Shown one piece after another: positions 44,270 to 55,229 of a stretch of DNA of 64,000 nucleotides. This stretch comes from Massospora cicadina (lineage: Eukaryota > Entomophthoromycota > Entomophthoromycetes > Entomophthorales > Entomophthoraceae). The position numbers and the translations under genes were made by a program. The notes below the pieces were generated by a model that saw only the letters and a program-made list of their open reading frames with translations, was not told the origin of the DNA and ran no database searches. The stretch spans positions 124,001 through 188,000 of the forward strand of contig JAKSZP010014447.1 of the NCBI GenBank assembly GCA_022478985.1. The letters run 5' to 3'. Each line of letters opens with the position of its first letter. Position 1 is the first letter of the stretch.

Positions 44270-44620
44270 TTTGGTCACTCAAGTTGCAATTAAATTTTAC
44301 AAAAGTTCCGATTCTCACCATAATAGATAGTGGATCCAAAGTGAATTTTATCTCCACCAAATTAATGAAGAAAATTTAGGTTGCTCATAATTAACCCCAT
44401 TACACTGAGTATGGTACCACTAGGTCTCAATGCACCCACTCCATAGGAGCCTGTTCCGCAATCCCCCTCTGTTTTGGCCAACTACATTAAACGCTGCAGC
44501 CATAGCTTTGGACAATCCTAGCTATGACTTATTGCTGGGTATCCAATTTCTATGAGAGTATGATGTCATCATCCACTATATGAAAAAATTCCTAACCTTT
44601 CTTGAACCCCAAATACTCTT
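44270..44620 (+). pseudogene. GypE aspartic protease
   Basis: The active site ILTIIDSGSKVNFISTKLMK lies near 44308-44370 with DSGS in place of DTGS, a common variant. It aligns with GypC (ILDTGSPVNVISSKLMK). Surrounding frames are broken. Confidence 0.65.
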
Positions 44621-44699
44621 GGTATTTGAGACATATAAGGAAAGCAAGGAACGCGTGATAGCATCAACATGTTTACAGGAAAGTAAAAATGGGTTGACT

Positions 44700-46930
44700 G
44701 ACTAGATTACCATGCCCAAGGCTTGAAAGTGAAACTTCTCCCCTCACGTAGTGGATGAGATGCAAAGGATGCTTGTTTATTCGCCCAAAATCAAGGTAAT
44801 TACATTTGGATTACAGATTATAGTAGACTCCTGAATTCATTTTAACATACCAGCTGACTAAATTAAAAATTCTTGAAGCTGAAAATCAGTCCATGAAAGA
44901 GGTCTTAACCTGTATGGAAATTCTCAACCAAATCTACCCTGACAAAAAAATTACATACTGCTGGCTAACCTATCTCCAAAGTTCTGAATTATTGGTTCTA
45001 ACACTCTGATTTCCCACTTATAGTTAAAAGTTTATGACATTAGCATTGTTCAAGGGTTTGGGAACCTCCGTGAATTTGATTTAGAAGAACCTCTCACTGT
45101 ACCCTAGTTACCACCTCCATTGGGGAAACCATGCCCAGATTAGAGGAGAAGTGTCGATGAGCTTTTGGGAATTATTTTGACCTATTCTCCATGTCCACAT
45201 ATGACTTTGGCAAGATTAAAGGTGTAGTGCATAATGTGGAATCAGGGGATGCACAACATGTCTGCTAACGCCCCTTCAGATAGAGCATGTCAAGAAAGTG
45301 TCTATAACCCTCCAAAACCCAGCGTGGTGGTACTCAGTTCACAGGACCAACGCAAGGGAACTAGTTATCGTTGTTATAATAAAAATAGCCCAGCAGAGGG
45401 TGCTTGAGCGGAGGAGACTTGGGTCAAAGGTGTTGAGTGGTGTGAAATTAAAATTAAGTTGGACAAACTTCAGGACTTGGCAGTGGCCCATAAAGCTGTG
45501 ACTAACCGAGTATGGTACATTGTTTGAGTGCATTAACAACCAGGTTTGGAGGCCTGGTAGGACCAGCGGTTTACCTGAGGCCGTGATGTTTTTTTCTAAA
45601 AAAATAAAATGGCTAACACTTCACAAGACCCTCACAAAGAGGTCTGCGCATAGGTGTGCCCAAGTCCACATATTGAAAAACATAAAATTGAATAAGGGGT
45701 TTATTTGGTAAAAAGACAAACAACGAGTAATGTTGGTCATGAGAAAACATATCTAAACAATCTTTATGTAATTTTGGGTCAGTGGAAGTGGTCACAAGCC
45801 TTAGTTTACCAATAGGCGCACGCTTACATCTGAAAAGGTAGCAAGCTTCAAAACTGACCTCACTTGAGTGATTGATTGAGGTTGTATCTAACCTGAGATT
45901 GTAATTTTTATAAATGGAATGTGCTTTGAGCCCCCGTTCCCCAGTTAGTTGGACTATCCCATCATCATTAATTAAACAACTCATCCGTTTAATGCCTGAG
46001 CTGGAACAAGGTCTTGGCATTTTGCGCCTCACTTGTACCAACCTGGGAATATTTGGCTTGTACCCAGCGTTGGTCCGCGGTGTGCTTGAGGTCAGGGAGG
46101 GCCTGAAGTTTAACCTTCTAGAACTCCTTCCGCCCATCCTTGTCCTTGGGGTTGGTGCCTTATATTAAGTCATGTAACCATGATAGAGCAAGGTGGAAGA
46201 GTCTCAGGTAGTATCTGGATTCATGGAGCTTCTGACTTCAAGTTGCTATTACCTTCCAGATGTCCTTGGGCATCTCCTCTCCTCATCGTTAAAAAAAGAA
46301 TGGGAGCCATTTTTCATCATGGATTGTTGTAATCTTAATGCAGTAACACTAAAGGATAGCTATTCCCTCTTAAACCAATGATTCACTTTGGCTCAAGTGG
46401 GTCCTAATATTTTTTTACAATGGATCTTGCCAGTAGGTACTGACATATTAATCCAGCTCCTGATGATCGGTTCAAGTGTGCTCTTATTGCAAATGAAGAG
46501 TTGTTTGAACCGACCTGAATGCTGCAGGGGCTCTGTAACACTCCTGCCATCTTTCAGCGAGCTATGGATGGGCTCCTAGATGATCTAAAGATGCCTTGCA
46601 TTCTAATCTACCTTGATAATATCACCATCTTCTCCAAGGCTTTAGATGGTCACTCAGATCATCATTTTCAGGGTTTCATTTGTCTCCAAGGATATTATTT
46701 AAAGCTTAAACACTCCAAATGCTCCTTCTTCCATCACACAATGAAGATTCTATGGCAGAAGGTCACTAAAAAAGGAATCAGACTCATCAGACAAAATTAT
46801 CACCATAGAGAGAATGGTGCAGCCTCAGAACCTTCAAGAAATTCAGGTCTTAGGCATGGTATGGTACTACAGGAAAACCATATCATAGTTTGCTGATCTG
46901 GCTGAGCCCTTGGTATATTAGCTAAACAAG
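44700..46930 (+). pseudogene. GypE reverse transcriptase, split by a solo LTR
   Basis: The N-terminal part runs to 45282 (YDFGKIKGVVHNVESGDAQH). The palm resumes after 46190 with LQGLCNTPAIFQRAMDGLLD and the loop IYLDNITIFSK (46607-46640), where the second Asp of YLDD is Asn. Stops are frequent. The order and homology to GypC are clear. Confidence 0.7.
45288..46185 (-). repeat. Solo LTR of the GypB family
   Basis: Target repeat GAGCA lies at 45283-45287 and 46186-46190. The minus strand begins TATCATGGTTACATGAC (TG mutated to TA) and ends TAGACACTTTCTTGACA, matching the GypB LTR ends. It is 898 bases long and clearly diverged. It retains the U3 frame: 46137-45613 is open for 174 codons and matches the GypB LTR protein (for example DDGIVQLTGERGLKAHSIYK against KDGSIQFIEERDFKTHSTYK). 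The hydrophobic part is also kept (SSTLCWAIFIITTITSSLAL). It probably arose by recombination between two LTRs. Confidence 0.85.
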
Positions 46931-46959
46931 AATGTGCCCTCCAAATAGGACCCAGAACA

Positions 46960-47404
46960 GGATCAGGCTTTCAACCTCCTTATGAGTGCCCTCATCTCTC
47001 AACCTGTGCTTAGTCATATAAACTTTGACTGCTTTTTTTTGTTATATAAATATGTTAGCAATGTAGTTGTAGGAGCTATCCTAGCCCAACTTGATGAGCA
47101 ACAATCCAACCAACCCATAGCTTATTTCAGCAAAACCTTAATAAAAAGCTATACAGAACTAAAGCATCACTTAACGCAAATGCTTAGTGGTATTTCTCAA
47201 AGTCTAACACTTCCTAACTTATATGGGAATCATTTCAATATCATCACCAATCACACTTCCTTAAGGTGGCTCCAGAAGTTGAAAAATCCTGATAGTCAAT
47301 TCACCAGGTGGAACCTCCAGTTACAGAGCTATGATTTTTTAATAGTATTCAGGTGGGCACTACTCATCAAAATTCTAATAGTTATCCCAGATGCTGACCC
47401 TTAG
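46960..47404 (+). pseudogene. GypE RNase H
   Basis: The 140-codon open frame (46982-47404) shows VGAILAQLDEQQSNQPIAYF and ITNHTSLRWLQKLKN, with Asn for the Asp of the usual TDH. It is between RT and integrase as expected. Confidence 0.7.
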
Positions 47405-47559
47405 TGTAATATTACCTGAAGAATAAAACTTGTATGACCTGATTAGATGGCCAAAATGATGGGTACTGGGACCCCATAAATGGTGAGGGTGCTATACTCA
47501 ATGGCTTAGAATACTCAAATACAAGATGTCATGTTGTATAATAAGGTCCTTGGGAAGTG

Positions 47560-48630
47560 GCTTCCTATCTATGACCCTTCTTGAGGACTGAAGTTATAGT
47601 AGAAGGACACGCCTAGGGGGACACGAGGGCAAGAAATCCTATGAGTGGCTAAGAAAGCAATGTTACTGGGACCAAATGCTTGAGACTATTTAAGAGGTTT
47701 TAGATGGTTGCTTGACGTGAAGAACTCAAGATTAACTGAACCCCCACTTCCAAAATGAAGCTGTTGATCCATCCACGCCATTTAGCATCATTAATGTGGA
47801 TGTCATAGGGCCCTTGTCTATGGGTCTCCATGGCCATTACTATATCATTATAGCCATTACCATCTCACCAAATGGGTGAGGCCACCTTGTTATCTGCTGT
47901 CATCACTAAGGCTACTGCCTTAGTCTTGTTTCACCCCATTTTCACCCCAACATGGGTGACCTAGAGTTCTATTATTAGACAACGGGTTGAATTTCACTTC
48001 CAAAGCTGTCCAATAATTAACCTCTCAATTTAATATTAACCATTATATGCTGCACCTCATAACCTATCACCAAATGGTGCATTAAAGAGAGCAAAAGCAC
48101 CCTATTCTCTATTCTTTTTTTTTAATGGTTGCCACCAATTACATTCAATGGAATCAATACCTGCCATCTGCATTACTAGTCTATCAGATCAGCTAGCATC
48201 AATTTTTCGAAATGTCCTCATCTCAGGCACTTTATGGTAGGGAGCCTTTACTGCCTAGCAGCGTCCAGCATGCGCTAGAGTCTTCTACTCCTGATACTGC
48301 TGAATTGCCAATAAGCACTATATAATGAGATAAGTAGGTTTCAATCAAATAGCCACATAAGGGATCATCACTACTACCACACCAATGAAACTACTCAACT
48401 AATGCCAAGTATCCAGCTCTTCCTTTTATCCACATTGGGGACCTTGTGCTATTCTATTACTACCTCCTTGGTGGTTGGCCTCACAAACTAGATACTTCTT
48501 GGTCAGTACCCTACTATGTACTCTATAAAGCTAGTTCTTACTCATTGCTGACATCATTCAAGGTAAGTTGGTCAACTGTGTACATGGTAGGTTCCTGTGC
48601 ACTTATGCCCCCTCTTCCAGGATCTTGAGG
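47560..48630 (+). pseudogene. GypE integrase
   Basis: Traces include INVDVIGPLSMGLHGHYYI (near 47793-47850) and a C-terminal stretch near 48430-48630 that ends with PSRILRG-like sequence over the polypurine tract, as in GypC. Stops and frameshifts are dense. The catalytic set cannot be confirmed. Confidence 0.6.
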
Positions 48631-48634
48631 GGCA

Positions 48635-49555
48635 AATTCAGCATTCATACTCCAGAAAGGCCTGAATTATCTCAGTTTTGGGCTCATAATATGGTCAATC
48701 GTCCTCCAACGGGTTTGATCCTTCCATAATTAAATGGATCAATGATTAGTGATCCTTTGCCCATAATTAGGCAAAAAATAATAAAATAGATTTGGGAACT
48801 TTCACAAGATGAAACTCCATCTTGATGCCAGCGGCTAATATCTAAATACCCTAATACAATGGAGGGCCAAAAATTCCAAAGCTGATACAAGAGAAAAATC
48901 ACGTCTTGACCCTTATGCTGGATGAGAAGTAAAGATCCTGAATGAAGGAGACTTGAGCGCCGCATCCGCCATAAGAACCCTACTCATCCCATAAGTATTG
49001 AAAGCGTTAAACAATAAAGGTTATCAGGGGTGGAAGGCGAGTCAGTAAGGTCATATGGCTACCAACCTAAAGGTTGCAGGCTCGATTCCCGCCCTTCGCA
49101 CATTGATCAGGGTGCCAGCCAAAGGAAGCTATTGGCAATTAGTAGGTCTAATAACACGAAAACCTTACCCATGATGTAACCAGAAAAATTTGAGTCCCGA
49201 TCCAGAGGTGGAAAAACTTTCTTCGATGGAGTTGACCCTGTTCAGGTTTCATGTTGTTTCTTTCTTTTGGTAATGCCTGTCCCCTGGTCAGCTTGCCTCA
49301 GTTAAATAAAATAAAATAAGGGTTATCATTTTTCTCCTCAACAAATTTATCTGGTTTTTCTCACATAGTTATAATAGATATTGTAACCCAGGATAGTGCA
49401 TAATACTGGATCTTATGAAGATGAAAGTGCTATGCCATAGCCTCTATTAAGCCATTCTGAACAACTAAGCTACCCCAAAGGCCATTCCCGACTTTCATTC
49501 CTACAGCTCCAGCATCCAGTTTTATTAACGTTTTGGTTTTTCTAGAAATTAGCCA
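48635..49555 (+). repeat. GypE 3' LTR, interrupted by SineB
   Basis: Aligns with 40826-41442 on both sides of SineB. A purine-rich tract (TTGAGGGGCAAA, 48624-48636) precedes it. The start is mutated from TG. The end is approximate. Confidence 0.75.
49027..49320 (+). mobile_element. SineB: tRNA-derived SINE with LINE tail
   Basis: Target repeat GGTTATCA lies at 49019-49026 and 49321-49328; the empty site is visible in the other GypE LTR (GGTTATCATTTAT). The head is tRNA-like, with a box A-like stretch near 49037-49050, box B GGCTCGATTCC at 49079-49089, and CGCCCTTCGCA as a tRNA-like 3' end. The body (49101-49265) is unassigned. The last 50 bases (TGGTAATGCCTGTCCCCTGG and onwards) match the 3' end of LineB and finish TAAATAAAATAAAATAAG. 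It is a 294-base polymerase III element copied by a LINE enzyme. Confidence 0.85.
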
Positions 49556-50637
49556 AAAATTCAACAACATTATTTTTAAACAGATAGACGGTTTGAATCT
49601 TGACATCTGATGTAATTTAACTTTTACTTCAGGGATGATCCCTGACAAAATTTTGGCCAATCCTTTAGATTGTCCTGCATCCTGACAAAGCCCTCTTTTA
49701 GATCTTTGAGTAGGGGGAAAAAGGTCGCAGGTTTTGACTATAAATTAAGTTTACCACATGTTGCAATTTAATATACAACGGACGAGATTTTCAAAAGTGT
49801 TGCTGCACTTAATAAGATAAAACTGTATGATGACATTATACCTTGAATAAATGTACAAGTTAAATATAAAATTAAGCCTTACTAAAAAACTTTCTCCAAG
49901 AACGCTGCATTCTTGTTGGGTACTTCCAGCATGTAAATTCATCTTTCTAAGTATAAATTTTGTTTGTTAAAGAAGTCAATATATTAAATTGTGCCATGCC
50001 ACGTTAAAGTTGTTATTACAAGTCGTTATCCAATTTATATGTCATGGCCAGTATAATATTTCCCCAAATCCTCCATTTCTTATGGATTTATCATTTAGGG
50101 TCCACTAATGAGCTGTTAGCATAGCGGTGGGGACTCAGTAGCCATTATAACACTGTCAGGGCATCTATAGAATATTTGGCAGTGACATCCTTGTCAAGTT
50201 TGGTGGGAAATCTATACTCAAGGGGAATGATACTGATTTTAAGTGTTTTATAAAAGGATCAACATGATTTGGATGCCAGAAGTTGGGATTATATATCAAT
50301 TAATTTATGTAAGCTTAAAAATTGGGTTTGGAAAATGATGGCAGATTATTTGATGGCAGATTAATAGGAATTGAGTTGATGAGGGATGCAGGCGGCGCGG
50401 CAAGGGTAGTGACAGAGTCTATGGGATACTTGAGGGTATTACTATGGCGGTTTATTCATATGTTTGATTAATCCCAAGTCTCAACATTTCCAAGTATGAC
50501 CAAAAATAGGGGATCAATGCATTGATTGCATCTGGGGATAGGATTATTGGGGCTAGGGGCCACATTTTGGCGCCTTGCTGGAATTGCTTCAAGAATTTAG
50601 CACACACTATGTTAATGATATGCCCCTGGATGGGGTC
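49556..50637. other. Mostly unassigned DNA between GypE and GypF
   Basis: About 60 bases at 49587-49648 repeat sequence found just left of GypE (40766-40826). The rest is A+T-rich with no supported gene. It may be the continuation of GypD. Confidence 0.4.
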
Positions 50638-51258
50638 TGTAGAAATTCGTCATCCTTTTGCAGGTCATGGCCTTTGAAGGCTGTTAATTTATTAATCAAA
50701 TATGGTTCCAGCGGAATCTCTTAGTTACTGGTTTTCATAAAGCAATCCCTCAACGTAAATTCCTTGTTGAGGCTACTCTTTTCGCTTTGAACAGGCAAGG
50801 TCTTCTGCATAAGAACAGGCAAAATAATCACTAGTAAATGTTATCTAGAAAATATGAAGGTATTTTAATTAGTCAAAACTCAGTGATATTTACAGGCCTT
50901 TGAGATAATTGAGGTCGCCTAGGTGGAGCTTGGAGTGATAGCCAGGATTGAGTAGGTTAAGGAGAACTCTTTAATGATGTGACAGGAGACACAGGCTTTC
51001 TTTAAATTTGACTTTTTTGCCAGTGCAGCCACTTCTAGAAACCTTTGAATGGAACGATACTCACCAACTGACTTGGTGCCTTTGCTAGGTGAATTGGCGG
51101 ATTCTTCCATGATTTGAGTCTCCTTTCTACTTCTTTGGATTTTATTACTTTAGTCAGTCTCAATGCTCACTGAATTGGTGGATCTTCTTTGATTTAGTTG
51201 TGATTTGGGTCACGTTTGAATCTTGCTTATGTCCAATAAATTCTCATGATTCCTGACA
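50638..51258 (-). repeat. GypF 3' LTR and polypurine tract
   Basis: A 621-base LTR, TGTAGAAATT to TCCTGACA on the plus strand, followed by GCTCCCCTCAAG (a purine tract on the minus strand). It aligns with the GypA LTRs (CCTTTGAAG..., CAGCGGAATCT). Confidence 0.65.
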
Positions 51259-51299
51259 ATGCTCCCCTCAAGATCTTGCCAAAGAGGGACATAGTTTTG

Positions 51300-52800
51300 G
51301 AGGAATCAGCATGCACTCAATTTACAACAGCAACTGACTTTGCAGACGCAATTAATATTCAAGACCTCAATGAAAATCACCCAATTTGGTCCTGACACAG
51401 AGTGTCAAGTTTATTAATTTGTCCCCAATCTGGTGATGATAAAAAAGGAAGTAGTCGCCTAATATAGAATCAGGAAGGACCAGCTGCTGGACGTTCCATT
51501 GATCAGCTTATTTTGTTGAATAGTCCCTGTTATAAAATTGGCGGTATAAGATAGATAAGCCAACAGATTTTGCACAGGGTTTGACCCACTGAGCAATTAG
51601 GACCAACAATATGATGATTGTTGTCCTCAACATGACAGAATATACTAATAAATAAATTATATATATGGAGCACTCACTCCCTCAACTCTCTTTTATTTTA
51701 TATATTAATACAGCGGATTTTCGCTGTTATCTTCTCCTAAACTACTAAAAAACCACCTTCTTCAATCATCTCATCCTGCTTATATGGTAACAACTCTGGA
51801 TGGTACCACTTTCATGGCTTAGTAATTCACTTCACTGTATCTCGTTAATTCCACCAACTATTCATTTGTTAATGCACAATCACCCAGTTTGGCCAATTTC
51901 CCAATAATCCCAATATCACCTCATATTGAGGCGCTCAATTAATTGTATTCTTAACAACTCGGTGGATTCCATCCGTTCCACCATATCAACTTAGGGCTTA
52001 TTGTTCAGTCATATCAGAATCGCAACAGTCCCAATGGATCTAGCAGCTAACGCTTGTAACCTAGATGACTCGTCCATCAGTCTTTGCATGGATAAATCAG
52101 TGGTTTCTGGCTTGAAAGTTTTGAGTTTATGCTGCACATTAGAGGAAAAATTGGTTCTCTCCCATAAGGGCTCAGAAAGGTGATAATCGAATTAGATGAT
52201 ATCTAACATGATATGCTAATAAGGCCGCTGGTAAGTATTTATTCCATCTAGAAGGATTGGAGGAAGCCATCTTGCAAAGGATGGCAACTGAAAAACCATT
52301 CACTTGATCTATAGCTCCGTTTGTAGCCAGATGATAAGGTGTCATAGATAAATGATAAGTGCCCATTAGAGAGTTAAGATCAGTGACCACGCTGAAAAAA
52401 TGGGTACCATTGTTGGATAGAAGCACCTTGGGGCTGCCGTGGCAACTGAAGACCTGCTTCATCAAGAAAGATGTGGTCACTTTGGAAGTTAGAAAGGCAA
52501 CTGAGAAAGCCTTGACCCATTCTGTAAAGTGATCAACTGCAAGAAATATGAAACGGTGACCATACGTCGTCATAGGCAGGGGTCCAATAACATCAATGCT
52601 AACCATGGAAAATGGGGCTGTGAGTCTCAAGACATTATGCCGGTATAGTGGACTTGGTGGCTTCTGATTTGCACAAGTGAAGCACGAGTCAACAACATCC
52701 TGGACTGCCTTTATCATTCCTTCCTAGTAGCAGCGGTCCCTCAGCCATTGATTTGTTTTCTTTACTGTGCCATGCCCCACAGCAACATAAGCCTCTAGAG
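51300..52800 (-). pseudogene. GypF integrase
   Basis: A 181-codon open frame (52717-52172) covers the core: CFTCANQKPP (zinc CX2C), VSIDVIGPLPMTTYGHRFI, VLLSNNGTHFFSVV and TNGAIDQVNG. The first Asp is kept, the second is Asn (SNNGTHF for SDNGTHF), and the Glu is Asp. The enzyme is therefore inactive although the frame is open. The C-terminal part (51300-52170) is broken. Confidence 0.8.
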
Positions 52801-52859
52801 AGGATTTTATAGAAGCAGAGGGCTAAACATATGGTAGCCAAGAGTTCCCAACTTGCTTA

Positions 52860-54200
52860 TATAACAATCTATTTTTGACTTGAGTCTGGGCAGCCATCTG
52901 CTTTAAGCGCTGTTGCGTCATAAATGGCTCATGGCTCCACTCTTCAAGTTAAGCAATGAGATCATAGATCCGGTCCTCTTTGGAAGCATAAAAGAGCCAG
53001 GATAGGCAATCAGGACAACTTGTCAGCGTTTTGGTGTATCATCCCTGTACAGTGGACTATTTAGAATCCTTAATCTGGAGCTTAATGGCTCATCAGGCCA
53101 ACTATTTCCATCCAGGTCTTTCATATGCTGTAGCCAACGTATTGAGTCATGGTTCATCACTATGGTGAGATGATCATGTACAGAAGAGGATGGAATTGTT
53201 TATTATCCAATAACACGGCGAGACACTCACATTCAGTTAATCTGTAACTTTGTTACACTTGGGCTCACAGCTTACTGAATTAAGCTATGGATAAATCAAC
53301 TTAACTTGCGTCCAGTTGAGCCAGAATGACCCCCATAGCCACATTGCTAGTTTCAGTAAGATAGAATGAAGGGTTCATTGAACTCAGGACGTACCAGGAA
53401 TAGGGCCATAGTAAGGGCTTTTCTTAAATCAAAGGACTGCTGCTGAGAATCCCCCATCAGAAAGGAACCTCTTTATGGAGGAATTAGGTTAGTGGCTTGG
53501 CGAGTTTGGAGAAGTGCAGTATAAATTTTCAGTAGTACATGACCTGCTGAGAAAAGCCTAAATGTCACACAAATTGCTGGGTTGAGTCATCTTCTCAATA
53601 GGATCACCTGTTGGGCAAGGGCAAAATTCCTTTGTAGGTGACCTTATAACCAAAGAATTCCATCTCAGTCTGTAAGAAATGACATTTAGTGGTCTTTAAT
53701 TTCAACGCAGCAGAGCGTAGTCATCCAAATACTTCCTTCAAGTGGGCCAAATGCTGGTCATATGTGCATTATAAGTACATTTACATCATCCAAGTAGACC
53801 AGCACTTATGACTTCTTCAGGTCTCCCAACAGGCAGTCCATTGCCCTTTGGAAAGTGTCCAGGGCGTTGCACAGCCCCTGAGGCATGCTAGTGGGTTTGA
53901 ATAAACCCTCACTTGCTATGAGTTCGCATTCCTCTTGGTCATCCAGCACAAGCTCTATTTACCAGATTCCTCTGGCAAGATCCATTTCAGAGAAAAATCT
54001 GGGACCCAGCTAAGAGGCGTAGAGTCTTAAATCCTAGGTGCAAATAGCTACTTTTCCAAGTAATGGAATTCAGATGGTAGTAGTCCATTACTACACAGGG
54101 CCCTCCATCCCTCTTCTGTGTAAGTGACAACAGCAAGGCCCAGGGAATCTGGGATGGTTTTAGCAACCTAACATGCAATGATTGTTTTGATTCTTTTGCG
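52860..54200 (-). pseudogene. GypF reverse transcriptase and RNase H
   Basis: The RT active-site loop near 53781-53800 reads VYLDDVNVL, intact. Motif A lies near 53960-54000 with changes. RNase H traces are at 52900-53450. Frames change often; the only long stretch is 54178-53987. Confidence 0.6.
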
Positions 54201-55210
54201 ACCTGGGCTTCCTCGACTTTAGACTTGCAATAGGGGTGGGAAAAATTTGAGGGGCATTGCCAGTCAACACTTGATGTTGCACCCCCTTCATCATCTCATG
54301 CTTTCTCTGGGCCAGTGTAGAAAATATCAGCATATTCTTCAATTAGGGCATCAGTCCGTTGTTGTTTGAAAGTAAGAGTGTCACTAATTTCCACCTCAAC
54401 TCTGACTATTGTAGCATTTTCATCCATTCTTAAGTCTTATAAGTCCCCACATCATCTTACGGACTCAAATCTGGTCATTGGGAAAAATCTATACATATGC
54501 AATTGGTCTGTTCTAAGTTATCTGCATCAGCCAATCAGTAAAGCGGGCATTAGGACAGTCAATGGGCCCCAATAAGCGTAATCCAGTACTCCAGGACATT
54601 CAAGTGGTTCCTGAATGGCTGGATTACCCTCTCCATGAATTTCCAATAAGTGTTCTGATGGTATGGTAACTTTGAGACAAGTTTCCACTAGGATCTGCGA
54701 TTTAGGCGGTATGACTACACAGCCAAGCGCATACACAGGCATTCTTTCCATAGCCTCTTTGTGGGAAGGCGGCAGCTTATTTTGGCCTAATAACCCGATA
54801 CTCTAGCCATTTAATGCAGTCCATATGTTCAAGTAAGCAACATCAGGGTTTACTCTTCCATTTATCCTTAGGAACGCCCTCACAACAAGAGGAACGCTGT
54901 ACCCTTAGATAGAACAGTAAGAATTCTTGTGGCTTATTATGTATCAAATTCTAATAAGAACTGGGTGCCAATAAGCAATTCATAACCATCATTTCCTAAC
55001 ACATTGGCGGGAGCTATAACAACCAGAGAGCCAAATCAAAGAGGCAAGGAGGAGAAGGCTCTCAGGGAGCAAGTGTGACGAGGTCCCGCCGTTTTGTAGT
55101 CAAGGGAGTGATTCTTGTCCATTGCAACCTTTATCCGCTTGACCAGCTGAGAAGAAATAGTGTTGACGAGGGAGTCAGTGTCAATGTTGGCCAAGATCTT
55201 CACCTTGTAG
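54200..55210 (-). pseudogene. GypF protease and protease-RT linker
   Basis: The protease site near 55135-55200 reads IDTDSLVNTISSQLVKRIKV, with Asp for the Gly of DTGS. A linker (54751-54527 open) aligns with GypA 10950-11210. Confidence 0.6.
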
Positions 55211-55229
55211 ACACCAACCTTTAATTGAG

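Larger units (their letters stand above)
40826..49555 (+). mobile_element. GypE: decayed Ty3/gypsy element with nested solo LTR and SINE
   Basis: LTRs lie at 40826-41442 and 48635-49555. A primer-binding site follows the first, and gag, protease, RT, RNase H and integrase follow in order on the plus strand. Its RT is split by a solo LTR of the GypB family and its 3' LTR by SineB. Both insertions have target duplications and so are younger. No 5-base flank of GypE itself was found, but an imperfect 60-base duplication flanks it (see findings). Confidence 0.8.

Noticed and set aside
49041..49100. A genuine tRNA gene
   Set aside because: The anticodon arm does not fold well, and the sequence is joined to a SINE body and LINE tail with target duplications.
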